Origin: an uncultured Verrucomicrobiota bacterium
GTDB lineage: Bacteria; Verrucomicrobiota; Kiritimatiellia; RFP12; UBA1067
Length of the DNA: 14,504 nt
Direction: 5' to 3'
NCBI GenBank assembly: GCA_946615875.1
Contig: CAMOIK010000035.1
Span: 1-14,504 of the forward strand
A model generated the notes under the pieces. That model made no database searches and was not told the DNA's origin. It saw only the letters and a program-made list of their open reading frames with translations. Within the stretch, counting starts at the first letter, position 1. Each line of letters starts with the position of its first letter. The translations under genes and the position numbers were made by a program. This document shows, piece after piece, positions 7,162 to 14,348 of the stretch.

Positions 7162-8406
7162 ATGACAGCAACACGCGAAGACATCCTGCGATACCACAAG
7201 GGCGGCAAGATCGCCCTCTCCCTCCCAAAACCACTCGCGACGCAGCGCGACCTCACGCTGGCGTACACGCCGGGCGTCGCCACCGCCGTAAGGGAAATCG
7301 CCGCGAAGCCCGAGGCGGCATACGACGTCACGGCCAAGGGCAATCTCGTCGCCGTCGTGTCCGACGGCACGGCGATACTGGGGCTGGGCGACCTCGGCGC
7401 GAGCGCATCCATCCCGGTGATGGAGGGCAAGGCCGTCCTGTTCAAGGCTTTCGCCGGCATCGACGCCTGGCCGGTGCCGCTAGGATGCTGCCGCATGGGC
7501 GGCAAGGACACCGGCCCCACCGACCCCGAGCGCGTGATCGCGGCCGTCAAGGCAATCGCCCCGCAGTATGGCGGCATCAACCTGGAGGACATCGCCTCCC
7601 CAGCGTGCTTCGAGATCGAAGACGCGCTCGACGCCGAGCTCGACATACCCGTCTTCCACGACGACCAGTGGGGCACGGCCGTGATCGCCACGGCAGGCGT
7701 GATGAACTTCTCGCGGATCAAAGGCAGGGCGATGGGAGACCTCAAGATCGTGATCAACGGCGCCGGCGCCGCCGGCACGCGCATCGCCGACATGCTCAAG
7801 GCGGCAGGCGTGCGCGACATCACGATGTTCGACATCAAGGGAGTGCTGTGCACGGGCCGCCGCGACCTGTCCCGACAGAACTCCGTCCACGCGCGCGACG
7901 TCGCGCCCGGCACGACGCGGCGCGAGGCCATGAGGGGCGCGGACGTCTTCATCGGCGTATCCGCCGCCAACGTCATCGACGGCGACGACGTGCTGGCGAT
8001 GGACGACTTCCCCGCGATATTCGCCATGGCCAACCCCGACCCGGAAATCACGCCGGAGGCCGTCGCCGCCGCCATGGGCTCGCGCCGCTACGTGATGGTG
8101 ACCGGCAGGAGCGACTACCCCAACCAGATAAACAACGTCCTCGGCTTCCCCTACCTTTTCAGGGGCGCGCTCGACGTGAGGGCGACCACCATAAACTACG
8201 ACATGAAGGTGGCCGCCGCGAACGCCCTCGCGGCGCTCGCCCGCGAACCCGTCACCCCGGAGGTGGCCGCGCTGTATCCGGACGAAGACCTCGTCTTCGG
8301 CCCCTCCTACATCATCCCGAAGCCTTTCGACAAACGGCTCCTGCTGACCGTGCCGAAGGCCGTCGCGCAGGCCGCCGTCGCCTCCGGCGTTGCCAGGCTG
8401 GGATAG
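7162..8406 (+). CDS. NAD(P)-dependent malic enzyme, short form
   Basis: This 414-residue cytoplasmic malic enzyme oxidatively decarboxylates malate to pyruvate and CO2 with reduction of NAD(P). The family's motifs are all present: YTPGVA with Tyr35, SDGTAILGLGDLG at 67-79, the general-base Lys90 in MEGKAVLFKAFAGID, metal ligands in INLEDI (Glu142, Asp143) and FHDDQWGTAV (about 166-174), the dinucleotide fold INGAGAAG at 198-205, MANPDPEIT, and GRSDYPNQINNVLGFPY. The length matches the short bacterial enzymes, and there is no phosphotransacetylase-like extension. Cofactor preference cannot be read reliably. The ATG at 7162 is chosen for the GGAAAG ribosome site 6 bases upstream and because homology starts right there. 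It follows the transferase gene by 28 bases and precedes trpF by 4, so it sits in the same run of genes without an evident functional link. Confidence 0.95.
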   Translation: MTATREDILRYHKGGKIALSLPKPLATQRDLTLAYTPGVATAVREIAAKPEAAYDVTAKGNLVAVVSDGTAILGLGDLGASASIPVMEGKAVLFKAFAGIDAWPVPLGCCRMGGKDTGPTDPERVIAAVKAIAPQYGGINLEDIASPACFEIEDALDAELDIPVFHDDQWGTAVIATAGVMNFSRIKGRAMGDLKIVINGAGAAGTRIADMLKAAGVRDITMFDIKGVLCTGRRDLSRQNSVHARDVAPGTTRREAMRGADVFIGVSAANVIDGDDVLAMDDFPAIFAMANPDPEITPEAVAAAMGSRRYVMVTGRSDYPNQINNVLGFPYLFRGALDVRATTINYDMKVAAANALAALAREPVTPEVAALYPDEDLVFGPSYIIPKPFDKRLLLTVPKAVAQAAVASGVARLG

Positions 8407-8410
8407 CGGC

Positions 8411-9067
8411 ATGGCCAAGCGCCTGAAAATATGCGGCGTCACGGACGCCTCCTTCGCCGTCGCGGCGGCGGCGGTCGCCGATTGCCTGGGCTTCGTCTTC
8501 GCCGCCAAGTCTCCGCGCCGCATCTCCGCGGACGACGCCCGGCGCATCCGCTCGGCGGTGCGCGCGCGCCGTGCGGCGAAGCCGCTATTCGTCGGCGTGT
8601 TCGCGGGCCAGGGCGTAGCGGAGATGCTGGATGTCGCCGCCGCGGTCCCGCTCGACGTCATCCAGCTGCATTCCCCGGAATATTCGGAGGCGGACGTTGC
8701 CGCCTTGCGCGCCACGGGCCGCGAAGTGTGGCGGCTGGATGCGCCGGGCGCGGAAAATGGCGCGGCGGACGCCGTCCTGATCGACGGCTCGGCGGGCGGC
8801 GTTTTCGGCGGCACGGGACGCCTCGCAGACTGGTCGCGCATAGCCGCGCTCAAGCGCTCGGGCCGCCGCGTCGTCCTCGCGGGCGGCATCGGCGCCGGCA
8901 ATATCGCGGCGGCGCTGGCCACCGACGCGGACGTCATCGACGTAAACTCGTCGCTCGAGACGGCGCCGGGCGTGAAATCCATCGCCCTCCTTGACGACCT
9001 CGTGCGCCGCATCTCCGCCTGCCAGGCCGTGAATTCGCGCGGTTCGCCGCCGCGCAAAGCACAATAA
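8411..9067 (+). CDS. trpF: Phosphoribosylanthranilate isomerase (TrpF)
   Basis: TrpF catalyses the Amadori rearrangement of phosphoribosylanthranilate in tryptophan biosynthesis. The 218-residue single-domain TIM barrel shows the usual landmarks: KICGVTD at 6-12 with catalytic Cys8, GFVF with SPRRIS on the second strand, VGVF, VIQLHSPE, LIDGSAGGVFGGTG with catalytic Asp125, LAGGIG, and IDVNSSLETAPGVKS at the phosphate-binding end (usually DVSSGVE). Start ATG 8411 is 4 bases after the malic enzyme stop; an upstream in-frame ATG at 8390 would overlap that gene and add non-homologous residues. No other trp genes are in the window, so it is a stand-alone copy separated from the rest of the pathway. 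The last 20 or so residues are polar and probably outside the barrel. Confidence 0.95.
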   Translation: MAKRLKICGVTDASFAVAAAAVADCLGFVFAAKSPRRISADDARRIRSAVRARRAAKPLFVGVFAGQGVAEMLDVAAAVPLDVIQLHSPEYSEADVAALRATGREVWRLDAPGAENGAADAVLIDGSAGGVFGGTGRLADWSRIAALKRSGRRVVLAGGIGAGNIAAALATDADVIDVNSSLETAPGVKSIALLDDLVRRISACQAVNSRGSPPRKAQ

Positions 9068-9081
9068 TCCAACTTCACCCC

Positions 9082-9111
9082 TTGACCGCGACGCCGCCAA
9101 TATGATATACT
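9082..9111 (+). promoter_or_regulatory. Sigma-70 type promoter for tRNA-Ser(CGA) and tRNA-Gly(CCC)
   Basis: TTGACC at 9082-9087, an 18-base spacer and TATACT at 9106-9111 with TG at 9103-9104. The hexamer, spacer length and flanks (AATATGnTATAnTATGCG) match the other tRNA-Ser promoter at 3447-3476. The predicted start is near 9118, ten bases before the mature tRNA. Confidence 0.87.
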
Positions 9112-9127
9112 ATGCGCCGCTGTTGCA

Positions 9128-9219
9128 GGAGAGATGGCAGAGCCTGGTTGAATGCACATGACTCGAAATCATGCATACCCGCAAGGGTATCGGGGGTTCG
9201 AATCCCTCTCTCTCCGCCA
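9128..9219 (+). tRNA. tRNA-Ser (anticodon CGA)
   Basis: This is a 92-base class II tRNA. The acceptor GGAGAGA (9128-9134) pairs with TCTCTCC (9209-9215), then discriminator G and encoded CCA (9217-9219). The anticodon stem CATGA/TCATG closes loop CTCGAAA, giving anticodon CGA for UCG codons. The long variable arm is built on TACCCGCAAGGGTA. The tRNA-Gly follows after a single base, so both are cut from one precursor. Confidence 0.98.
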
Positions 9220-9220
9220 C

Positions 9221-9294
9221 GCGGGCGTAATTCAATGGCAGAATAGGAGCTTCCCAAGCTTCTTACGTGGGTTCGATTCCCATCGCCCGCTCCA
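9221..9294 (+). tRNA. tRNA-Gly (anticodon CCC)
   Basis: This is a 74-base tRNA. The acceptor GCGGGCG (9221-9227) pairs with CGCCCGC (9284-9290), discriminator T, encoded CCA (9292-9294). The anticodon stem GGAGC/GCTTC encloses loop TTCCCAA, giving anticodon CCC, which reads GGG glycine codons. The T-arm is GTGGG-TTCGATT-CCCAT. It has no promoter of its own and depends on the one at 9082-9111. Confidence 0.97.
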
Positions 9295-9296
9295 TT

Positions 9297-9327
9297 CCCG
9301 TGCGGCTTGTTTCATGCCGCGGCCGGG
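9297..9327 (+). other. GC-rich hairpin between tRNA-Gly and recN
   Basis: CCCG (9297-9300) and GCGGC (9302-9306) can pair with GCCGC (9316-9320) and CGGG (9324-9327) around a nine-base loop, with an asymmetric internal loop. No T-run follows, so it is not a standard intrinsic terminator. It might be a processing signal for the tRNA transcript or a weak attenuator before recN. Confidence 0.3.
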
Positions 9328-9349
9328 GCAGTGAAATGCGTCGCTACCG

Positions 9350-10996
9350 ATGTTATCACGATTGGCAGTATCGAATCTCGCGGTTGTCGAGCGGGCGGAG
9401 GCGGAGTTCGCCCCCGGCCTGAACGTATTGACAGGCGAGACGGGCGCAGGCAAATCCGTCCTGATGGGCGCTCTCGAACTGGTGATAGGCGGCCGCGCCG
9501 ACAGTTCCGTGGTGCGCGACGGCGCCAAGGAGGCGCGCGTGGAGGCGGTGTTCGACCTGGCCGCATCCGGCACGAACCGCCGCCGCATCGCGGAGATACT
9601 CGAAGATGCCGGCCTGGACGACGGCGACGCCCTGGTCGTCAGGCGGACCGTGGGGGCGAACGGCGGCGGCAGGGTGTGGATCAACGACTGCGCCAGCACG
9701 GTGGCGACCCTGCGCAAAATCGGCGCCATCCTCGTGGACATCCACGGGCCGCGCGCCAACCAATCCATACTCGAAGAGCGCTTCCAGCGTTCCTCGCTGG
9801 ACTCGTACGGAAACGTGGACGCGGCAGCCTACGCGGCCGCATGGGCGGAGCTGGCCGGATGCCGCGATGCGATCGCGCGGCTGGAGGCGGCGGAAAACGC
9901 AGAGGACGAAATCGATTTGCTTAAGTTCCAGACCTCCGAACTGGAGGAGGCCGCGCTGGAGCCGGAAGACGACGGACTGGCGGAACGGCACGCGGCGGCG
10001 GCGCACGCCGGAGAGATCGTGGAAGCGGCGAACGAAATCACCGAGGCGCTCGGCGGCGACGAGGGCGTGACATCCCTGCTGGCGCACATCCGCTCGCGCA
10101 TACACTCCATCGAGCGCTTCTTCCCGGACGCGGCGGAATGGGCGGGCGACACGGACGACATCGCGGTGCGCGCCGACGAACTTTCGCGCAGCGTGGCGGA
10201 CGCCGCCTCGCGCATCGACGCAGACCCCGAAGAGCTGGCCAGGATGGACGCCCGCCTCGCGGTGGTCAATCGCCTGAAGCGCAAATACGGAGCCGCCGAC
10301 GTGTCCGCCCTTCTCTCCGTGCTCGAGACGAAAAAGGCAAGGCTCGGCGAACTGGAACGGCGCGGCGTCCGGCTGGAGGAACTGCGGCGCGACGAAGCGC
10401 GGCTGGCGGCGCAGGCCGAGGCGCTGGGCGCCACGCTGCGCTCGGCGCGCGCGAAGGCGGGGCGACAGCTGGCGAAGACCGTGACGGGCACGCTGCGCGC
10501 GCTCGGCTTCGCGCAGGCGAAATTCGCCGTCTCCGTGGAGGCCGCGGCGCCGTCGCGCACCGGCTGCGACCGCGTGGAGTTCGTGTTCGAACCGAACCCC
10601 GGCGAGAGCGCCAGACCCCTGGCCTCCATCGCGTCCAGCGGCGAGGCCGCGCGCGTGATGCTCGCGATCAAGGGGGCGCTGGCCGAGCACGACGGCACCG
10701 ACCTGCTCGTCTTCGACGAAATCGACGCGAACATCGGCGGCGAGACGGGCCGCGCCGTCGGCGAGAAGATGCGCGGCGTGGCGCGGCACCACCAGGTGAT
10801 CGCCATCACCCACCTGCCGCAGAGCGCAATCTTCGGAAGCCGCCATCTCGTGGTCTCGAAATCCGTTTCGGGCGGCCGCACGCGCACTGCCATACGCGCG
10901 GTGGACGGCGAAGAGCGGCTGAAGGAGATCGCAAGGATGCTGGGCGGCGGCGCCGCCGCGCTCGACCACGCCAGGCGCCTCGCCGCCGGAGAATGA
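9350..10996 (+). CDS. recN: RecN, SMC-like DNA repair ATPase
   Basis: RecN is a cohesin/SMC-like ATPase acting early in double-strand break repair. The 548-residue protein has the full layout. The Walker A GETGAGKS is at 29-36. A Q-loop region around INDCASTVATLRKIG is followed by HGPRANQSIL (HGQHEHQ in well-known RecN). A long helical, Ala/Glu/Arg-rich coiled-coil region spans about 170-380, followed by the ABC signature ASSGEAARVMLAIK near 427-440, Walker B LLVFDEIDANIGGE near 450-463 and the AITHLPQ switch His. The signature is usually ASGGE, so SSGE is a substitution. The ATG at 9350 is immediately followed by the family's N-terminal strand. No promoter or SOS-like operator is evident in the 55 bases after tRNA-Gly, so it may be transcribed through from the tRNA promoter. 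Confidence 0.97.
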   Translation: MLSRLAVSNLAVVERAEAEFAPGLNVLTGETGAGKSVLMGALELVIGGRADSSVVRDGAKEARVEAVFDLAASGTNRRRIAEILEDAGLDDGDALVVRRTVGANGGGRVWINDCASTVATLRKIGAILVDIHGPRANQSILEERFQRSSLDSYGNVDAAAYAAAWAELAGCRDAIARLEAAENAEDEIDLLKFQTSELEEAALEPEDDGLAERHAAAAHAGEIVEAANEITEALGGDEGVTSLLAHIRSRIHSIERFFPDAAEWAGDTDDIAVRADELSRSVADAASRIDADPEELARMDARLAVVNRLKRKYGAADVSALLSVLETKKARLGELERRGVRLEELRRDEARLAAQAEALGATLRSARAKAGRQLAKTVTGTLRALGFAQAKFAVSVEAAAPSRTGCDRVEFVFEPNPGESARPLASIASSGEAARVMLAIKGALAEHDGTDLLVFDEIDANIGGETGRAVGEKMRGVARHHQVIAITHLPQSAIFGSRHLVVSKSVSGGRTRTAIRAVDGEERLKEIARMLGGGAAALDHARRLAAGE

Positions 10997-11039
10997 CGCC
11001 GCCGCGCACATCTTGACAACACACAACGGACAGCACACC

Positions 11040-12185
11040 ATGCCAGGAAAGAGCAGACAGATGGAAGGCGACACCGCCGAAGTGAAATGGGAAGACAAGG
11101 GAACGATGCACGTGGCCATCGTCGATGGCGCCTTCTCGGAGACCGACTCGGAGACGGCCGCCGCGCTGAAGACCGCCACAGGCGACGACGCGCCGCGCAT
11201 CCTGCTCGTCGCCGACTCCAACGTGGTGCAGCGCACCGAGGGGCTGGGCTCGCGCATCGGCAGATACCTGCAGGCCAACGGCATCGCCCTGGCCGCGCCG
11301 CCAGTCGTGCTGAACGGCGGCGAAAAGCTCAAGTGCGACAATCTCCAGAGCGTCAACAGGATTTTCGAGGCGGCGCTCGGCGCCGACCTCGGCGCCAAGG
11401 ACGCCATTGTGGCGCTGGGCGGCGGCACGCTGCTCGACGTCGCCGGCTTCGCCGCCGCGCACATACGCGGCGGCGTCGGCCTCGTGCGCGTGCCGACCAC
11501 CGCCGCCGCGATGGTGGAAAGTTCGTTCGCCACGACCGCCGCCGTGAACTTCAATGGCGCCAAGGACGCCCTCAAGGTGGCGTCCCACCCGGTCGCCGCC
11601 ATAATCGATCCCTCGTTCACCAAGACCGTCCTCGACGGCGTTTGGCGCGGCGGACTCAGCGAAATCGTGCGCCACGCCGCCGTCCGCGACCACGCGCTGC
11701 TCAAAAGGCTGGGCGCGGACGCGCCGGCCATGCGCGAGCGCGACAACGACATGATGCGCGATCTCGTCCGCCTCGCCGTGGCCTCCCGCGCATCTCGCGG
11801 CGGCAGCGACTTCGCGCTGTGGTGCGCGGAGCGGCTGGAGACGATGAGCGGCTACAAGCTCCCGCACGGCTACGCCCTGGCCATCGCCATATGCATCGAA
11901 TGCGCCTACGCGGTGGAGCGCGGCCTTCTGAAGGAAAGCGAGCAGGAGTTGATATGCCGCACCCTGGCCGACTGCGGGGCGCTTGACGGCCTCGCCCACA
12001 GCCAGCATCTCCTCGCGCAGTCCGACAGCGTGCTGAAAGGGCTTGCGGCATGGCGGCTTGCGACAGGCTCCGAAGAGCGCACCCTCCCGGCGGGAGCGGG
12101 CAAAGGCAAGATCGAAAGCGTCCCGTCGCGCGAGGCCTACCGCAAGGTCATGGGCGAGTTCCTCGCCGCGTATTCGGGAGACTAG
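11040..12185 (+). CDS. Divergent 3-dehydroquinate synthase-family (sugar phosphate cyclase) protein
   Basis: With the ATG at 11040 this is a 381-residue protein (374 if it starts at 11061, which has AGGA 12 bases upstream). The fold family is clear. LNGGEKLK (91-98), the NAD-binding GGGTLLDVAGFAAA (127-140), VPTTAAAMVESS, a conserved Lys175, AIIDPSF, and GLSE with metal-ligand Glu208 all align with DHQS, as does HGYALAIA with His276. However, the GHTFGHAIE motif carrying one metal-ligand His and the catalytic His is replaced by a segment with no His (about 258-267). The Lys of SVGGKTG is Thr166, and the Lys after GLAEVI is Arg211. It is therefore unlikely to be an ordinary AroB; it could be a cyclase of other specificity or a non-catalytic relative. 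It follows recN by 43 bases, probably in the same operon. Confidence 0.78.
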   Translation: MPGKSRQMEGDTAEVKWEDKGTMHVAIVDGAFSETDSETAAALKTATGDDAPRILLVADSNVVQRTEGLGSRIGRYLQANGIALAAPPVVLNGGEKLKCDNLQSVNRIFEAALGADLGAKDAIVALGGGTLLDVAGFAAAHIRGGVGLVRVPTTAAAMVESSFATTAAVNFNGAKDALKVASHPVAAIIDPSFTKTVLDGVWRGGLSEIVRHAAVRDHALLKRLGADAPAMRERDNDMMRDLVRLAVASRASRGGSDFALWCAERLETMSGYKLPHGYALAIAICIECAYAVERGLLKESEQELICRTLADCGALDGLAHSQHLLAQSDSVLKGLAAWRLATGSEERTLPAGAGKGKIESVPSREAYRKVMGEFLAAYSGD

Positions 12186-12186
12186 C

Positions 12187-12207
12187 CGCCGCCAGGCTCC
12201 GGTGGCG
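12187..12207. terminator. Possible weak terminator hairpin between convergent genes
   Basis: A seven-base-pair GC-rich stem (CGCCGCC against GGTGGCG, one G-U) with a seven-base loop lies in the 42-base gap between the DHQS-like gene and glmS, which converge here. Neither strand has a T-run after the stem, so intrinsic termination would be inefficient. It is listed because it is the only structure between the two converging genes. Confidence 0.28.
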
Positions 12208-12227
12208 CGCTGATCGAGGGATTTGGT

Positions 12228-14072
12228 TCACTCGACCGTGACGGACTTCGCGAGATTGCGTGGCTGGTCTATCTCGCAGCCGCGCAGCCGCGCCACGTGG
12301 TAGGCGAAGAGCTGCAGCGCGACGACCGAGACGATCGGCGAAAGCTCCACGCCGGCCCTGGGCACGACCAGCGCGTCGGTGACGGCAGATGCCGCCGCGC
12401 CGTCGCCCTCCGTCACGACGCCTATCACCGGCGCCATGCGGGCGCGACACTCCTGGACGTTGCCGAGGGTCTTTTCCTGTCCGGGGATGTCGGCGAGCAG
12501 CGCGACGACGGGCGTCTTGTCGGAAAGCAGCGCTATCGGCCCGTGCTTCAGCTCCGCGGCCTGGTAGCCCTCCGCGTGGACGTAGGCGACCTCCTTGACC
12601 TTGAGCGCGCCTTCGAGAGCCGCCGGATATAGAATGCCGCGACCGATGAAGAACATGTCGTCGGCGCCGGCGTAGCGCTCCGCGACGCCGGCTATTTCGT
12701 CGTTCCGCGCGAGGACGGCAGAGACCAGCTCCGGCAGGCGGGCGATCTCGGCGGCGAGCCTGTCGCCCGCCTCGCGCGAAAGGCGACGCGTGCGCCCGAG
12801 CTTCAACGCCATCATCAGCAGCGCGGCGACCTGCGCCGTGAACGCCTTGGTCGATGCCACGGAGACCTCCGGACCGGCGTGCAGATAGACGCCGCGCCCG
12901 GCCTCGCGCGCGATCGTCGAACCTACGACGTTGCATAGCGCCGATACCAGCGCGCCTTTGCGTATGGACTCGCGCACGGCAGCCAGCGTGTCCGCCGTCT
13001 CGCCGGACTGCGAAAGCGCCACGACCCAGTCGTCCGGCCCGACGATCGGATTGGAATAACGGAACTCCGCCGCCTGCTCCGGCGACGTCGGGACGTCGGC
13101 CAGGCTTTCGAAGAGATACTTGCCGACCATTCCGGCGTGCAGCGAAGTGCCGCAGCCCACGATCACCAGGCGGCGGACGGCGGCCAGCTCGCGCGGGGAA
13201 AGGCCAAGCCCGGAGAGTATTGCCGTGCCGCCCGCCGGATCGAGGCGGCCTCGGATCGTATTCGCCAGCGCATCGGGTTGCTCGAATATCTCCTTGAGCA
13301 TGAAGTGCTCGTAGCCGCCCTTCTCGATGGCTCCGATATCCCAATCGACCTCCTGCACTTCGCGCGAGACGGGAGCGTTGTCCAGAGAATGGATGTCGAT
13401 GCCCTCCGGCGTGATGCGCGCGACGTCGCCGTCCTTGAGGTAGATGACCTGCCTCGTGTATGCGACGATGGCGGATACGTCGCTGGCCACGACCACATCC
13501 TTCTCGCCGACGCCGATGACGAGCGGACTCCCCTTCCGCGCCACGACCATTTCGCCAGGATGCCGCGAAGATATCGCTGCGATGCCGTAGGTGCCGTCCA
13601 CGCGGCGCAGCGCGTCGCATACGGCGGACAGGAAGTCGCCCTTGTCGAAGGCCGCGACCAGGTGCGCCAGCACCTCGGTGTCGGTTTGCGACAGAAACTT
13701 GACGCCGCGCTTCTCAAGTCCGGCGCGGAGCGCCGCGTGGTTCTCTATGATGCCGTTGTGGACGAGGGCGAGGCGACCTCCGTCGGCGACGTGCGGATGG
13801 GCGTTCGCGGTTGTCGGCAGTCCGTGCGTGGCCCATCGCGTATGGGCGATGCCCAGCGTGTATTTCGCGCGCTCGGCCTCCGGCAGCGCCCGCGCCAGCA
13901 ACGCGTCAAGCGCCGATACTTTACCGGCCTGCTTGTAAACCTTTATGCCGTCTGCCGACTCCAGGGCGACACCTGCGGAATCGTAGCCGCGATACTCCAG
14001 ACGGCTGAGCCCGCTGACGAGCGGCCCTACCGCCGGCGTGGTCCTGGATGCGAATCCAACTATTCCACACAT
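12228..14072 (-). CDS. glmS: Glutamine--fructose-6-phosphate aminotransferase (GlmS)
   Basis: GlmS makes glucosamine-6-phosphate from fructose-6-phosphate and glutamine, the first committed step to UDP-GlcNAc for peptidoglycan, lipopolysaccharide and other glycans. The 614-residue protein is full length. The N-terminal glutaminase domain starts with nucleophile Cys2 in MCGIVGF and has YRGYDSAG, HTRWATHG (77-84) and HNGIIENH (105-112). Two SIS isomerase domains follow, with CGTSLHAG, SQSGETADTL, EVSVASTKAFTAQ, then GRGILYPAALEGALKVKE and AEGYQAAELKHGP. The C-terminus RNLAKSVTVE is the family's classic end. The start is fixed by Cys2. A GAGGAG ribosome site lies about 11 bases upstream. It is the only minus-strand gene here, and the only promoter-like element I see before it is of sigma-54 type. 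No glmS ribozyme is recognisable. Confidence 0.99.
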   Translation of the reverse strand: MCGIVGFASRTTPAVGPLVSGLSRLEYRGYDSAGVALESADGIKVYKQAGKVSALDALLARALPEAERAKYTLGIAHTRWATHGLPTTANAHPHVADGGRLALVHNGIIENHAALRAGLEKRGVKFLSQTDTEVLAHLVAAFDKGDFLSAVCDALRRVDGTYGIAAISSRHPGEMVVARKGSPLVIGVGEKDVVVASDVSAIVAYTRQVIYLKDGDVARITPEGIDIHSLDNAPVSREVQEVDWDIGAIEKGGYEHFMLKEIFEQPDALANTIRGRLDPAGGTAILSGLGLSPRELAAVRRLVIVGCGTSLHAGMVGKYLFESLADVPTSPEQAAEFRYSNPIVGPDDWVVALSQSGETADTLAAVRESIRKGALVSALCNVVGSTIAREAGRGVYLHAGPEVSVASTKAFTAQVAALLMMALKLGRTRRLSREAGDRLAAEIARLPELVSAVLARNDEIAGVAERYAGADDMFFIGRGILYPAALEGALKVKEVAYVHAEGYQAAELKHGPIALLSDKTPVVALLADIPGQEKTLGNVQECRARMAPVIGVVTEGDGAAASAVTDALVVPRAGVELSPIVSVVALQLFAYHVARLRGCEIDQPRNLAKSVTVE

Positions 14073-14109
14073 TGCGTATCTATCTCCTCTTTATTACCAT
14101 CAAGAAATT

Positions 14110-14126
14110 AGCACATTCCGTGCCAA
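14110..14126 (-). promoter_or_regulatory. Sigma-54 type (-24/-12) promoter candidate for glmS
   Basis: Read on the minus strand, TTGGCACGGAATGTGCTAA fits the consensus YTGGCACGrNNNTTGCW with one mismatch (GTGCT for TTGCT). The essential GG and GC pairs are exactly ten bases apart. Transcription should start near 14100, leaving a leader of about 27 bases that contains the GAGGAG ribosome site of glmS. No sigma-70 type hexamers appear in this gap on the minus strand. The element is also nearly palindromic (TTRGCAC-N5-GTGCYAA), so a repressor operator is the alternative reading. Confidence 0.6.
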
Positions 14127-14132
14127 CTGCGC

Positions 14133-14144
14133 TGCGGCGCCGCA
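14133..14144. repeat. Perfect 12-base palindrome TGCGGCGCCGCA
   Basis: TGCGGCGCCGCA is its own reverse complement, and a second GGCGCC copy follows at 14148-14153, so a GGCGCC-loop-GGCGCC hairpin can also form. It sits just upstream of the -24 box of the glmS promoter candidate. This could be a regulator site or simply GC-rich self-complementarity. Confidence 0.4.
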
Positions 14145-14229
14145 TTAGGCGCCCCGCATAGGCAGGAAACGGCGCAAGATACGCCTTGGCATGGCGAAAA
14201 GAGCATGATGAACGCGAAACGGCGCCCCC

Positions 14230-14284
14230 GGTTTTACATTTTACGAAACTCCGACGCCGTCCTCCATGCCAGAAATGTAAAACC
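14230..14284. repeat. Perfect 12-base inverted repeat GGTTTTACATTT / AAATGTAAAACC
   Basis: The arms are at 14230-14241 and 14273-14284, separated by 31 bases, with centres about 43 bases apart (close to four helical turns). The AT-rich arms stand out from the surroundings. It lies about 130-185 bases upstream of the predicted glmS start and about 100 bases before the right-edge frame. Possible roles are a regulator-binding pair, a mobile-element-associated repeat, or the tails of two opposed terminators. Confidence 0.7.
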
Positions 14285-14307
14285 CTGTGCGCCACAAGTG
14301 CACAGGG
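14283..14307 (-). terminator. Hairpin with T-rich tail, possible minus-strand terminator
   Basis: CCCTGTGCGC (14283-14292) pairs with GTGCACAGGG (14298-14307) around the five-base loop CACAA; there are ten pairs, one of them G-U. Read on the minus strand the stem is followed by TTTTACATTT, which resembles an intrinsic terminator for a minus-strand transcript coming from beyond the right edge. Its left base overlaps the outer end of the 14230-14284 inverted repeat by two bases. A REP-like palindrome is another possibility. Confidence 0.5.
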
Positions 14308-14348
14308 GGCGGCGGCAATGGTCTGCGACGCGCGCCGCCTGGCCGCTA

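Noticed and set aside
5277..8075. A 932-codon open frame on the minus strand
   Set aside because: It lies antisense to the transferase and malic enzyme genes, whose motifs are unmistakable. Its protein is low-complexity (Arg, Gly, His, Ala rich) with no recognisable domain, a typical GC-rich shadow.
11013..11018. TTGACA as a -35 box, or TTG as the start codon, for the DHQS-like gene
   Set aside because: No -10-like hexamer follows at 16-18 bases, and the nine extra codons from a TTG start match nothing in the family.
9356..11752. A 798-codon open frame on the minus strand
   Set aside because: Antisense to recN and the DHQS-like gene; biased composition and no domain.
14073..14240. A glmS ribozyme/riboswitch upstream of glmS
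   Set aside because: I could not find the conserved ribozyme core, and the predicted leader is only about 27 bases.
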